A DNA stretch of 64,000 nucleotides from CAWICD01 sp052267165 (lineage in GTDB: Bacteria > Vulcanimicrobiota > Vulcanimicrobiia > Vulcanimicrobiales > Vulcanimicrobiaceae). This document shows positions 7,802 through 16,263 of this stretch, one piece after another; position 1 is the first letter of the stretch, and each line of letters starts with the position of its first letter. The stretch covers positions 124,001 to 188,000 of the forward strand of contig JBKQHO010000039.1 in NCBI GenBank assembly GCA_052267165.1. Direction: 5' to 3'. The notes beneath the pieces were generated by a model that saw only the letters and a program-made list of their open reading frames with translations, was not told where the DNA came from and did no database searches. The translations under genes were made by a program, and so were the position numbers.

Positions 7802-8937
7802 CCTTCCAGGCCCAGACGTTCCAATAGTCGCGGCCCAGAACGTTCGGGGCGAACGCTCGTAACCGCGGGTTGCGGGCGTACGCGCTCCGCTCGAAGCCCA
7901 TCCCTGCGGCCTCGGCCGCGTCGAAGGCGCGGTTGCAGTAGCCGGCGGCTGCGCGTCGCAGCCGAACAGGTACGAGCGGTCGGGATCGAGGCCGGGCGAC
8001 CAGCTCGTCAGCGCGACGTCGAAACGGCCTTCGGCGAGAATGCCCCCGGGTGGGGGGCCCCAGAACTGCGCCGGCGAGTAGGAGTGGAGCGTGGTCTCGA
8101 CGCCGGCATGCGCCAGCTGCGCGGCAGCTGCACCGCCGCCGCGTTGCTGCTGCGCCACGAACCGGCGATGGCGAGCTCGAGCTGGAGGTGTCGCGGCGCG
8201 AGCACCGCGCGAGCCGCCGCCGGATCGTAGCGCGGCACCAACAGCCAGCCGTAGGGCGTGTTGAGGACGGTGTCGAGGCTCGAGGGATCCTCGTCGACGG
8301 CGATGCTAAGCGGGCGCGGCTCGGCGGCCGAGGCCGGCGCGATCCAGCTCAGGGAGGCCGGCTTGCGCACCGGCGGCGTTGGCCCGAGGGCTTGACGGGC
8401 GTGCTCGAGCGCGAGTTCGATCGCGGGATTGAAACCCGTCCAGCGAGCGCGCACGTAGCCGGCGGGGTCGATGGCCACGATCGTAGGCAGCACGACGACG
8501 CCGAACGCGTCGCTCACGCGCTTGTCGCCGTCGAGCGCGACGCCGGCGATTCCCTGTGCCTGCGCGAACGCGCGCGCCGCGGCCGGCGCCTCGCCGACGT
8601 CGACCGCGATCACCTCGACGTCGGGATGGGCGCGCGCGAAGCGCTCGACCAGCGGCAGCGAGGCCCGGCATGGAGGGCACCACGAAGCCCAAAAATCCAA
8701 GAAAACCACGTGGCCCGGGCGCGAGCTGAGCCGGATTGGGCTGCGCTCGAGCGTCGGCAGCGAAAAGGTCGAGGCCCGTACGACCGGCTCCCGCAAGAAG
8801 AGCGGCGCCACGAAGAGCTTGTAGGCCACCAGCAGCACGAGCGCGACGGCGAGTATGTCGAGCGCGAGGCGGCCGAGGTCGAGGGCGGGCGCTCGGCGAG
8901 CAGCACCGGCGCGCCCAAAAAATGGTTGAAACTTCAC
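7788..8937 (-). pseudogene. broken TlpA-like thioredoxin fused to an extracellular solute-binding protein family 5 remnant
   Basis: The N-terminal 190 or so residues are an intact membrane-anchored TlpA/ResA-type thioredoxin. A hydrophobic segment (LALDILAVALVLLVAYKLFV) is followed by FLDFWASWCPPCRASLP with the redox CxxC. The frame then enters a peptide/nickel-type solute-binding protein (SIAVDEDPSSLDTVLN) but jumps at once to near-C-terminal sequence (RYDPAAARAVLA), so several hundred residues are missing. Two further frame changes follow. One lies near 8125, after NAAAVQL and before AQLAHAGVETTLHSYSPAQF. The other is near 7945, after FGCDAQPPA and before YCNRAFDAAEAAG. The last frame ends PNVLGRDYWNVWAWKV at a TGA at 7788-7790. 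It appears non-functional as a binding protein. The thioredoxin part could still be made. Confidence 0.75.
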
Positions 8938-8994
8938 GCCACGGGCCGCTTCGGGGGAAGGCGGCAGCCGCCTTGCATCTAATGAAGATGACCA

Positions 8995-9942
8995 ATGGCG
9001 AATACCCGTGTCCCCGCGATAACGCTGGACAGCCGGACGCTCCCTAACACCAACCGTAACTTGATCATTCTCGAGGCGTTCGACAAGCTACAGTTGGGGG
9101 GGGTTCTCGAGTTACCCGAGGAGAGCGATCCGCGCGCTCTGCGCAATGAATTTCTGCAACACCGGCCCGGCCGCTTCTCCTGGGAAGCGCGTAATTTGGG
9201 CTCGGGACACTGGACGATTCGCATCGAGCGGATCGACGAGCAGGCCGACGGCCCGACGTTCCTTTCGCACTGCGCGCCCTTCACCAACTCGAAGGCGGCG
9301 ACGGTTCGCGAGCTCTCGGCGGTCGCCAGCGACCGGGCCTACCGGCAAGGTGAGACGATCTTCGACGAGGGCGAACTGTGGCCGTATCTCGCCTTCGTGC
9401 GAACCGGCAAGGTCGTACTCACGCTCCTCTCGCCCGACGGCAAGACGCACGCGCTCGGCGAGCGGCTCCCGCTCGACCCGCTCAACGAAACGGGCACCTT
9501 CGACGGCGGCGGCGCGACGACGCGGGCCGAAGCGCTGATCGACTGCGGCCTCATCTTGTTGCCGAGCGAAGCCGTTCTGCACGCCGCGCGCAGCGATGCC
9601 GAACTCGCCATCGGGTTTCTGACGCAAGCCTCGCAAGGGCGCCGGCGCTCGATCGACACCATCGCCGATTTGGCGTTCGCCCACGTGTTGCAGCGCGTCG
9701 CGAAGTTTCTGCTCTCGTACGCGGCGGCCACCACGGGCATGGCCCGCGGGCTCTCGGGCGTGGAAAACCTCTCGCAAGCGCAGATCGCAGCGGCCGCCGG
9801 AACCGTGCGCGACATGGCGGCGCGCGCCCTGCTGCGTTTGAAGAACGCGGGTGCCGTCGAGCTCGACCGCGGGCGCGTGCGCGCGCTCGATCGCGAGCGG
9901 CTCGAAGCCTTCGCGCTCAACGTCCAGGCGCCGCCCGTCTAA
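8995..9942 (+). CDS. DUF2249-Crp/Fnr fusion transcriptional regulator
   Basis: This is a 315-residue protein with two joined modules. Residues about 11-80 form a DUF2249 domain, with signatures FDKLQLGGVLELPEESDPR and RPGRFSWEA followed by WTIRIERI. Residues about 105-230 are a cyclic-nucleotide-binding-type beta roll (YRQGETIFDEGELWPYLAFV, VRTGKVVLTLLSPDGKTH), and a Crp-type winged helix follows (LSQAQIAAAAGTVRDMAARALLRLKNAGAVEL). No Fnr-type N-terminal cysteine cluster is present. DUF2249 proteins often occur with nitrogen-oxide and hemerythrin genes, so redox or nitrosative sensing is plausible but unproven. It is divergent from the broken TlpA gene. Confidence 0.85.
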   Translation: MANTRVPAITLDSRTLPNTNRNLIILEAFDKLQLGGVLELPEESDPRALRNEFLQHRPGRFSWEARNLGSGHWTIRIERIDEQADGPTFLSHCAPFTNSKAATVRELSAVASDRAYRQGETIFDEGELWPYLAFVRTGKVVLTLLSPDGKTHALGERLPLDPLNETGTFDGGGATTRAEALIDCGLILLPSEAVLHAARSDAELAIGFLTQASQGRRRSIDTIADLAFAHVLQRVAKFLLSYAAATTGMARGLSGVENLSQAQIAAAAGTVRDMAARALLRLKNAGAVELDRGRVRALDRERLEAFALNVQAPPV

Positions 9943-9949
9943 CCTTTCC

Positions 9950-10951
9950 TCAGCTGCGCAGCGCAGCTAGGGCCTCGCGGAAGGACCCGACCGGAACGAT
10001 CCGCAGATCGTGTTCGGCAGCGACCTCCGTGTAGTTCTGCTTCGGCACGAAGAACAGGCTGGCGCCGGCGCGCTTTGCAGCGATCAGCTTCTGTTCGGTC
10101 CCTTGGATCGGTCCGACCGTGCCGTCGTAGCGCAGCGTTCCCGTTCCGGCGATCGCGCGCCGCGCCCCGTGCTTGCCGCCGCGCAACGCCGCATAGACTT
10201 GGAGCGCGAACATGAGCCCGCCGGAGCTTCCTTCGACGTTGGAGAGCGAATAGCGGATCGGCACCGGAAGGTCGGCCGGCAGCGAACGCGTCTCGAGCAA
10301 CAGGCCGAGCCGCACGCCCTTCGCCGTGCGAATCGGCCGAATGCCGAACACGTGCGCGTGCCCGTCGCGCCGGACCTCGACCGAGACGGGCCGGCTCGTG
10401 CCGATTCGGTCGAGGATCGAGGCGACGTCGTGTGGCTGCGCGATCGGCCTCCCTTCCACCGCGACGACGACGTCACCGACCGCGAGCGTTCCGCGCGCCA
10501 GCGAGGTTGGCAGAATCCCGGCCACGACCACGCTGCTCGGCGGATCGACGACATGGAAGCCAGCCGCGCGCTCGGCGACGACCGCGGCGATTTGCTGGCT
10601 CTCCTTCATCGAGTCGGCCAGAAAGCGGTCGTACCCGACCGGCGACTCGCCGCTTGGAATAAGGGCGTCTTGTCGCACGACCCGCACGCCGGGAAAGAGC
10701 CCCGCGACCAGCAGCAGGGCGCTGGCGCGCACGAGCGTCACGTCGGTCAGATAATAGCGGTCGCGCGGCGGCGGATGGCCTTGGACCAGCACGCTGCGGC
10801 TCAAGTCGACCGCGCTGCCCGGCGCGATCAGCCAGTACGGCGTCGGCGTCACCGCGACCAGCGCGACCACGGCGACGAGCGTCAGGGCGAACGCGAAGTA
10901 CGAGCGGCGTCGCCTGAGCACACTAGTGTACCGTTCCAGGGTTCGTTGCAC
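9950..10951 (-). CDS. sepM: PDZ-Lon domain membrane protease, SepM/YlbL-like
   Basis: This 333-residue protein has one N-terminal membrane segment (FAFALTLVAVVALVAV), a central PDZ domain (GDVVVAVEGRPIAQPHDVAS), and a C-terminal Lon-type (S16) proteolytic domain. The catalytic serine is in NVEGSSGGLMFAL and the catalytic lysine in GTEQKLIAAKRAGA. Homologues cleave peptides or membrane-associated proteins at the outer face of the cytoplasmic membrane. It follows the rsmD-coaD block in the same orientation, the same neighbourhood seen for ylbL in Firmicutes. The start is a GTG at 10951 without a strong ribosome-binding site, so a slightly later start is possible. Confidence 0.88.
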   Translation of the reverse strand: MQRTLERYTSVLRRRRSYFAFALTLVAVVALVAVTPTPYWLIAPGSAVDLSRSVLVQGHPPPRDRYYLTDVTLVRASALLLVAGLFPGVRVVRQDALIPSGESPVGYDRFLADSMKESQQIAAVVAERAAGFHVVDPPSSVVVAGILPTSLARGTLAVGDVVVAVEGRPIAQPHDVASILDRIGTSRPVSVEVRRDGHAHVFGIRPIRTAKGVRLGLLLETRSLPADLPVPIRYSLSNVEGSSGGLMFALQVYAALRGGKHGARRAIAGTGTLRYDGTVGPIQGTEQKLIAAKRAGASLFFVPKQNYTEVAAEHDLRIVPVGSFREALAALRS

Positions 10952-11003
10952 CCTGTCAAGTCGGGAGTGGATTGTTGCCAGTATCGAGGAGCGAGGAGCG
11001 TGG

Positions 11004-11017
11004 AATGACGAGTCATT
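11004..11017. promoter_or_regulatory. short perfect inverted repeat (possible operator)
   Basis: AATGAC-GA-GTCATT is a perfect six-base inverted repeat in the 194-base gap between the coiled-coil gene and sepM, both read from the minus strand. It lies about 55 bases upstream of the sepM start, a reasonable place for a repressor site. Nothing nearby identifies the regulator. Confidence 0.3.
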
Positions 11018-11118
11018 TGCCTATCCCCGAAGCGAAGCGGAGGGGAGCGACGAGCGACGACGAGACGGGTGAAAAGCCGCCCCGAATCATGTGACGAACC
11101 TCTGGAACGGGACACGAA

Positions 11119-11136
11119 GGCCGGTGCATACCGGCC
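11119..11136 (-). terminator. stem-loop just after the coiled-coil gene
   Basis: GGCCGGT-GCAT-ACCGGCC forms a perfect seven-base-pair, GC-rich hairpin ten bases beyond the stop codon at 11146. No uridine run follows it on the minus strand, so it may be a weak terminator or an mRNA-stabilising stem rather than a classical intrinsic terminator. Confidence 0.4.
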
Positions 11137-11145
11137 CCGGGAGCA

Positions 11146-11721
11146 CTACGGAACTTCGACCGAGGCCAGCTCGGCGGTCTCGCTCGCGTCGAACGCAGCG
11201 CGTTTGGCATTCGCGGCGCCGACCGACGGCGTCGCCGGTGCTTTGGCGGACGGTGCCGGAGAGGGAGCTTCCGCGGGAGCGGACCGCGGTACCAGAGCTT
11301 CCTGACCCTTCTTCACCGAGCCCAGCGCCGTCGCCAAGCGCGACTCGAGGTCCGCCAGGACCTGGGCAGCATAGATGTCGGCTCCCGCGCGGATCTTGCG
11401 CGCCTTCTCCTCGGCTTCGCGTAACACGATGTCGGCGGTGGTGCGCGCCGCCTTGACGACGTCGGTCTGCTCGACCAAGTCGTTCTTCTGGCTGACGGCG
11501 TCGGTGACGATCTGCTGTGCCTTTTCCTGCGCGTCCCGTATGACCCGGTCTTTGTTGCTTGCGATGACCTTGGCCCGCCCGACTTCCTCGGGCAGCGTCG
11601 AGCGCAGCTTCTCGATATACTCGATCAGCCGTTCCTCGCTGACGATACGATAGCCGAACGGCAGCCACGTTCCCGTGCGGACGTAGCTCTCGAGCTTATC
11701 GATGACGCGATAGATCGACAA
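11146..11721 (-). CDS. coiled-coil protein linked to coaD (ATP synthase b/E-like)
   Basis: This is a 191-residue, largely helical protein. Residues about 30-140 are a long charged coiled coil (AQEKAQQIVTDAVSQKN, VLREAEEKARKIRAGADIYA) resembling ATPase stalk subunits. Proteins of this type are found beside coaD in many bacteria. Its C-terminal 45 residues are Ala/Pro-rich and probably disordered. The start is taken as TTG at 11721. It lies one base after the coaD stop and seven bases after GGGAGG, which is embedded in the last coaD codons, so the two genes are tightly coupled. Its molecular role is unknown. Confidence 0.8.
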   Translation of the reverse strand: MSIYRVIDKLESYVRTGTWLPFGYRIVSEERLIEYIEKLRSTLPEEVGRAKVIASNKDRVIRDAQEKAQQIVTDAVSQKNDLVEQTDVVKAARTTADIVLREAEEKARKIRAGADIYAAQVLADLESRLATALGSVKKGQEALVPRSAPAEAPSPAPSAKAPATPSVGAANAKRAAFDASETAELASVEVP

Positions 11722-11722
11722 A

Positions 11723-12238
11723 TCATTTCCTCCCGCGGCTGTGACGCTTGACCTGCATCGACCCGATGACGACCTCGGGTACGTACTTCGAGATGTCGCC
11801 ACCTTGTAGGAACACTTCTTTGATGAGGCTCGAGCTGATGAACGAGTAACTCGAGTCCGACATCAGAAACATCGTGTCCACGCCCGAGAGCGAGCGATTC
11901 ATATGAGCGAAGGCCATCTCGTTCTCGAAATCGGAGACGACGCGCAGGCCCTTGATGATGACGTCTGCTTCGATGCGTTTGACGTAGTCGGCCAGAAGCC
12001 CGCTGAAATGATCGACGCGCACGTTCGCGTAGGCGCTCGTGCAGCTCGACAACAGCCGCTCGCGCTCGTCGAGCGAGAAGAGCGGCTCGCGCTTTTGCGG
12101 GTTGACGACGACGGCGACCGTCACCAGCGGAAAGATCGCGGCCGCGCGGGCGATCACGTCGAGATGACCGTTGGTCGGCGGATCGAAGGAGCCGGGCAAG
12201 ACCGCGTGCGAGCGCGGCGTGATCTGACCGTTGTTCAT
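11723..12238 (-). CDS. coaD: phosphopantetheine adenylyltransferase
   Basis: This 171-residue enzyme of coenzyme A synthesis joins 4'-phosphopantetheine and ATP to give dephospho-CoA and pyrophosphate. The nucleotidyltransferase motif is LPGSFDPPTNGHLDVI, and the conserved downstream elements KGLRVVSDFENEMAFAHMNR and SSSLIKEVFLQGGDI are intact. The protein is cytoplasmic and normally hexameric. The ATG start overlaps the rsmD stop by four bases, and the order rsmD-coaD is the widely conserved arrangement. Confidence 0.96.
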   Translation of the reverse strand: MNNGQITPRSHAVLPGSFDPPTNGHLDVIARAAAIFPLVTVAVVVNPQKREPLFSLDERERLLSSCTSAYANVRVDHFSGLLADYVKRIEADVIIKGLRVVSDFENEMAFAHMNRSLSGVDTMFLMSDSSYSFISSSLIKEVFLQGGDISKYVPEVVIGSMQVKRHSRGRK

Positions 12239-12774
12239 GCGACCTGCAAGAACTGGAGGGTGACTTCGCCGTAGCGTGCGTCACGCGTCGTGAGAAAGCC
12301 TGGAGAAGCGAAGGCCGGCGCATCGGAGCGGTGCTCGTAGATGAGGATCGCCCCGGGCGCGAGCGCCGCGCGCATGCGCAGCGTGCCGAAGGTGAGGTGC
12401 GGCGGCGGCAGCGCGTAAGGTGGGTCCGCGTAGACCAAGTCGAACGTGCCGGCGACGCGCGTGACGGCCTTTTCTGACGGCGCGCAGACGACGTTCGCGC
12501 GCCGCGCGACGCCGAACTGCGCGGCCGTCGCGCGGATCGCCTGCGCCGTCGGCGCGTGCAGTTCCACGAACGTTACGTGCTCCGCGCCGCGCGAAAGCGC
12601 CTCGAAGCCGATCGCGCCGGTCCCCGCGTAGAGGTCGAGCATGCGCGCTCCCACGAGGCGCTCGCCGAGAATCGAGAAGAGCGCTTCCTTCACGCGGCCG
12701 GGGGTCGGGCGAACGGCGCCGCCGCCCGGCGCGCGAACAACCCGCGACCGCAGTTCACCCCCGCTAACGCGCAC
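12235..12774 (-). CDS. rsmD: 16S rRNA (guanine(966)-N(2))-methyltransferase
   Basis: This class I SAM-dependent methyltransferase modifies G966 of 16S rRNA on assembled small subunits. Its SAM-binding motif is LDLYAGTGAIGFEALSRGA and the catalytic motif IV is VYADPPYALPP. The N-terminal VRVSGGELRSRVVRAPGG and RPTPGRVKEALFSIL are typical of RsmD. The start is placed at GTG 12774, where homology begins. A longer reading from 12801 would add nine non-conserved residues. It overlaps coaD by four bases. Confidence 0.93.
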   Translation of the reverse strand: MRVSGGELRSRVVRAPGGGAVRPTPGRVKEALFSILGERLVGARMLDLYAGTGAIGFEALSRGAEHVTFVELHAPTAQAIRATAAQFGVARRANVVCAPSEKAVTRVAGTFDLVYADPPYALPPPHLTFGTLRMRAALAPGAILIYEHRSDAPAFASPGFLTTRDARYGEVTLQFLQVA

Positions 12775-12804
12775 GCTGCACCGTCCACGTCGCGGACCCA
12801 AGCG

Positions 12805-13518
12805 TCATCCCGAGGGGTTCGCCGCCTCCCGCGACCGCCCTTGAAGAAGCTCGGGAAGCTCGCTCAGCGCGTGAATGACGTGATCGGGCGGCGGCAGGGA
12901 GCGCGGATACGTCAGCCCTTCCCAATCGAACCAAACGGCCGTCGCTCCCGCCTCGCGCGCCCCGCAGCAATCGGCCTGCGGGTCGTCGCCGACGTACCAC
13001 AAGCGCTCGAGCGAAGAGCCGAGGTGGGTGGCCAGGATCTCGAACGCGACGCGCTCGGGTTTGCGCGCGCCGATGCGCTCGCTCACGAGCACCGCAGCAT
13101 CAAAGCCGATCAGGCGGACCTTCTCCTCCTGGAGCGGGCTCCAGCCGTTGGTGAGGACCGCATACGGCACGCCGCTTGCGGCGAGTTGCGCGAGCATTTC
13201 GCGCACGCCGGGCAGGATGCTGACGAACTCGGGAGCGCGCAGGACGGCTTCCTCGCGAAAGTGCGCGGCCGCGCCCGCGAGCACGGGGTCGGGGCCGAGC
13301 ACGCTCGCGAAGAATCCCTCGAGCGCCGTTTCGAGCTTCGTCTCGCCGGCTCGGTAGGAGCGGATCGCGGCCTCGATCGTCGCGAAGGCCGCCGCCTCGT
13401 CGTAGACGACGCTGCGCTCGCGCGCGAAGCTCGCCAGCATGTCGAGCGCGACCGTCCGCTCGAGCTTGTTGTCGATGCCCAGCGTGTGGTCGAAGTCGAA
13501 GCCCACCGCGAATTCCAT
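12805..13518 (-). CDS. HAD-superfamily hydrolase
   Basis: This is a 237-residue HAD hydrolase with a helical C1 cap. Motif I is VGFDFDHTLGID (nucleophile Asp followed by Asp), motif II is YAVLTNGWSPLQ, the motif III lysine is in GARKPERVAFEIL, and motif IV is WYVGDDPQADCCGAREAG. The substrate cannot be predicted. It may be a phosphatase of small metabolites. It is inserted between recG and rsmD on the same strand, 13 bases after the recG stop. Confidence 0.88.
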   Translation of the reverse strand: MEFAVGFDFDHTLGIDNKLERTVALDMLASFARERSVVYDEAAAFATIEAAIRSYRAGETKLETALEGFFASVLGPDPVLAGAAAHFREEAVLRAPEFVSILPGVREMLAQLAASGVPYAVLTNGWSPLQEEKVRLIGFDAAVLVSERIGARKPERVAFEILATHLGSSLERLWYVGDDPQADCCGAREAGATAVWFDWEGLTYPRSLPPPDHVIHALSELPELLQGRSREAANPSG

Positions 13519-13531
13519 CAGCTCACCCGCT

Positions 13532-15616
13532 TCAGCTGCTCACGAGTCTCGAACGATTGTCGGCGTCGGCGGCCGGCAGCGCGCGCAGGCCGCGGTGCTC
13601 GGGGCGCTCCAGCCGCGGATCGGCCGCGACCAAGGCGTCGGCGTCGGCCTTGGCACGCATGTAGAGGGCAAAGTCGCTCGTCAGGCTGCCGAGTAAGCCG
13701 GTCGGTCCGCCGGCCTGGGCCGTTCCCGCGAACTCGCCCTCGTGGCGCAGGCGCAAGTCCTCTTCGGCGATCACGAAGCCGTCGGTCGTCTCCGCCAGGA
13801 TGTTCAAGCGCTCGACGTCGCCGCACTCGTCGGGCGCGATCAGAATGCAGAACGAGCGCGCCGCCCCGCGCCCGACCCGGCCGCGCAACTGGTGCAGCTG
13901 CGCGAGCCCGTAGCGGTGCGCGTCGAGAATGACCATGACCGAAGCGTTCCCAACGTCGACGCCGACCTCCACGACCGTCGTCGCGAGCAAGACGTCGGCC
14001 TCGCCGCGCGCGAACCGGGCCATCGCCGCGTCTTTCTCGCGCGGCGGCATCCGCCCGTGGAGCAGCTCGACCCGCAAGTCGGGGAAGATGTCGCGCCGCA
14101 GTACTTCGAGCTCGGCCTGCGCGCTGGTGAGGGCCGACTCGGATTCGTCGATCGCCGGCACCACGACATAGGCCTGCTGCCCGCGCGCGACGTTCTTGCG
14201 CACGAACTCGTAGGCCAGCGGCTTGCGGCTCTCGCGCAGCACGAAGGTCTCGATCGGGGTCCGGCCGGGCGGCAGCTCGTCGATGACCGACAGGTCGAGA
14301 TCCGCGTACTTCGTCTGCGCGAGGGTACGGGGGATCGGGGTGGCGGTCATGTGCAGCGTGTGCGGCGCCCGGCTCTTGGAGCGCAGCCGGGCCCGCTGCG
14401 CCACGCCGAAACGGTGCTGCTCGTCGATCACGACCAGCCCCAAGTTGGCGAACTCGACGTCCTCGACGATCAGCGCGTGAGTGCCGACCGCGAGGTCGCA
14501 CTCGCCGCTCTCGAGGCGTCCGCGCGTCGCGCTCCGTTCGCGCGCGCCCAAGCTTCCGAAGAGCGCGTCGACCCGCACGCCGAACGGCAAGAGCAGCGGC
14601 GCCAGCTTCTGCGCGTGCTGCGAGGCGAGGATCTCGGTCGGGGCCATCAGGGCGCTCTGCACCCCGTTCTTAGCGGCCAGCACGATCGCGGCCGCCGCGA
14701 CGAGCGTCTTTCCGCTGCCGACGTCGCCTTGCAGCAGCCGGTTCATCGGCGAGCTCGCGCCCATGTCGCGCCAGATCTCGGCGATGACGCGGTGCTGCGC
14801 CGCCGTCAACGGAAACGGCAACGACCCTTCGAAACGTTCGAGCAGCCCGGGCGAAGGCAGCAGCGCGGGCGCTCCGCCCGAGGCGTTGCGCTCGGCGCGT
14901 TTGAGTGCGGCGGCAAGCGCGATCCCGAAGAACTCCTCGAAGATGAGCCGCTCGCGCGCCGCGGCGGCCGCCTCGAGCGAGGACGGGCGATGGGTCTCGC
15001 GCCAAGCCCGGCGCAGCGGCCCGTAGCCGTGCTTGGCTAGAACGGCCGGCGGAATGCGGTCGTGGACGAGCGCTTCGAGCGTGTCGAGGTTGCGCTCGAT
15101 CAGGCCGGCGACGGTGCGCGAGGGAAGCTCTTTGCTGGCGCGGTAGATCGGCACGATCGAACCGCGGTAGGGCTCGTCTTCGCCGAGCACCTTGTGGTGC
15201 AGGACGTTGAGCTCGACCGTGACGGAGCCGCGCGAGCGTTTGAGGGCGGCGCGACCGTGCACGAACACGCGGTCCCCGACGCCCAGCTTTCCGGCCAGCC
15301 CGCGCCGGCCGAACCAGGTCGCCTTCATCTTTCCGCTGTCGTCGGCGAGCTCGGCCGAGACGATCGGGATGCGCGCGCGAAACTCGCTGACGCTGACGAC
15401 GCGCCCGAGCGCGATCTCCTCGCTCGAGTCAGGCGCGCCGGCCCGGGCGCGCGCTCTGGCCAGCGCGCCGCGCGCGATCTCCGCGATCGGGGTCGGCCTG
15501 CGCCAGTCTTTGTAATCGCGCGGATAGGTAGCCGCCAAGTCCGCCGGCGAGGAGATCTCGAGCGAGGCGAGCTTGCGCGCAAGCTCCGGACCGACGCCGC
15601 GCAGCGTTCGCAGCGA
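13532..15616 (-). CDS. recG: ATP-dependent DNA helicase RecG (start codon unusual)
   Basis: This superfamily 2 helicase regresses stalled replication forks and branch-migrates Holliday junctions. Visible parts are the wedge/OB domain, the Walker A LLQGDVGSGKTLVAAAA, the DEAH-type box VVIDEQHRFG, motif III HMTATPIPRTLA, and the C-terminal helicase motifs VVEVGVDVGNASVMV and HQLRGRVGRG. The first ATG/GTG/TTG in frame is a TTG at 15538. Conserved RecG sequence (SSLRTLRGVGPELARKLASL) continues upstream to 15616, so the true start must be non-standard (for example a CTG or ATT) or a base has been lost. It runs toward the HAD gene and rsmD. Confidence 0.9.
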   Translation of the reverse strand, partial: SLRTLRGVGPELARKLASLEISSPADLAATYPRDYKDWRRPTPIAEIARGALARARARAGAPDSSEEIALGRVVSVSEFRARIPIVSAELADDSGKMKATWFGRRGLAGKLGVGDRVFVHGRAALKRSRGSVTVELNVLHHKVLGEDEPYRGSIVPIYRASKELPSRTVAGLIERNLDTLEALVHDRIPPAVLAKHGYGPLRRAWRETHRPSSLEAAAAARERLIFEEFFGIALAAALKRAERNASGGAPALLPSPGLLERFEGSLPFPLTAAQHRVIAEIWRDMGASSPMNRLLQGDVGSGKTLVAAAAIVLAAKNGVQSALMAPTEILASQHAQKLAPLLLPFGVRVDALFGSLGARERSATRGRLESGECDLAVGTHALIVEDVEFANLGLVVIDEQHRFGVAQRARLRSKSRAPHTLHMTATPIPRTLAQTKYADLDLSVIDELPPGRTPIETFVLRESRKPLAYEFVRKNVARGQQAYVVVPAIDESESALTSAQAELEVLRRDIFPDLRVELLHGRMPPREKDAAMARFARGEADVLLATTVVEVGVDVGNASVMVILDAHRYGLAQLHQLRGRVGRGAARSFCILIAPDECGDVERLNILAETTDGFVIAEEDLRLRHEGEFAGTAQAGGPTGLLGSLTSDFALYMRAKADADALVAADPRLERPEHRGLRALPAADADNRSRLVSS

Positions 15617-15633
15617 GCTGGGAGCCGGCGCCG

Positions 15634-16263
15634 CTACTTCGCGCGTCTCAATAGCTCTTGCCCGACCCGGTCGAGCGGGACCCCGCGTTCCTCGAGCAGG
15701 ACCAGCGTGTGATACAGCAAGTCGGCGACTTCCCAGGCGATCTCGTCAGGCGCGCCGTTCTTGGCGGCGATCACGACCTCGGTCGCCTCCTCGCCGATCT
15801 TCTTCCCGATCCGGTCGACACCGCCGTGGAGCAGCTTTGCGGTGTAGCTCGTCTCGGGCGAGGCGTCACGCCGGGCCGCGATGACGGTGCGCAGGTGCTC
15901 GACCGCGTGCTCGAACGCGCCGCCCGCCGCCACAGGCCTTTCGCCGCCGAGCAGATGCTCGTCGAAGCAGCTCGTCGCCCCGGTGTGACAGGCCGGCCCG
16001 GTCGGAATGACGCGGTACAGGAGGGCGTCGGCATCGCAATCGTAATCGACGCCGACCACCTGCTGCACGTGGCCCGACGTCTCACCCTTCATCCACAGTG
16101 CCGCGCGCGAGCGGCTGTAGAGATACGTCGCGCGCTCGGCGAGGGTGCGCGCGAGGGCCTCGCGGTTGGCATAGGCCAGCGTCAGGACGGCTCCGCTGAT
16201 CGCGTCCTGGATCACGACCGGGAGCAAGCCGTCCTCGCCCCAGGCGAGCTCATCGATGGACAT
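15634..16263 (-). CDS. hisI: bifunctional phosphoribosyl-AMP cyclohydrolase / phosphoribosyl-ATP pyrophosphatase
   Basis: This is a 209-residue HisIE fusion that carries out the second and third steps of histidine synthesis. The HisI half spans residues about 1-105 with TLAYANREALART, the metal ligand region VDYDCDADALLYRV, and the zinc cysteine/histidine segment GPACHTGATSCF. The HisE half (about 115-205) has HAVEHLRTVIAARR and IGEEATEVVIAAKNG. It overlaps hisF by 14 bases, so the two are co-transcribed. The other his genes are not in the window. Confidence 0.95.
   Translation of the reverse strand: MSIDELAWGEDGLLPVVIQDAISGAVLTLAYANREALARTLAERATYLYSRSRAALWMKGETSGHVQQVVGVDYDCDADALLYRVIPTGPACHTGATSCFDEHLLGGERPVAAGGAFEHAVEHLRTVIAARRDASPETSYTAKLLHGGVDRIGKKIGEEATEVVIAAKNGAPDEIAWEVADLLYHTLVLLEERGVPLDRVGQELLRRAK

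Noticed and set aside
12556..15040. Long plus-strand frames opposite the HAD gene and recG
   Set aside because: Both are antisense to genes with intact motifs and show no domains or ribosome-binding sites.
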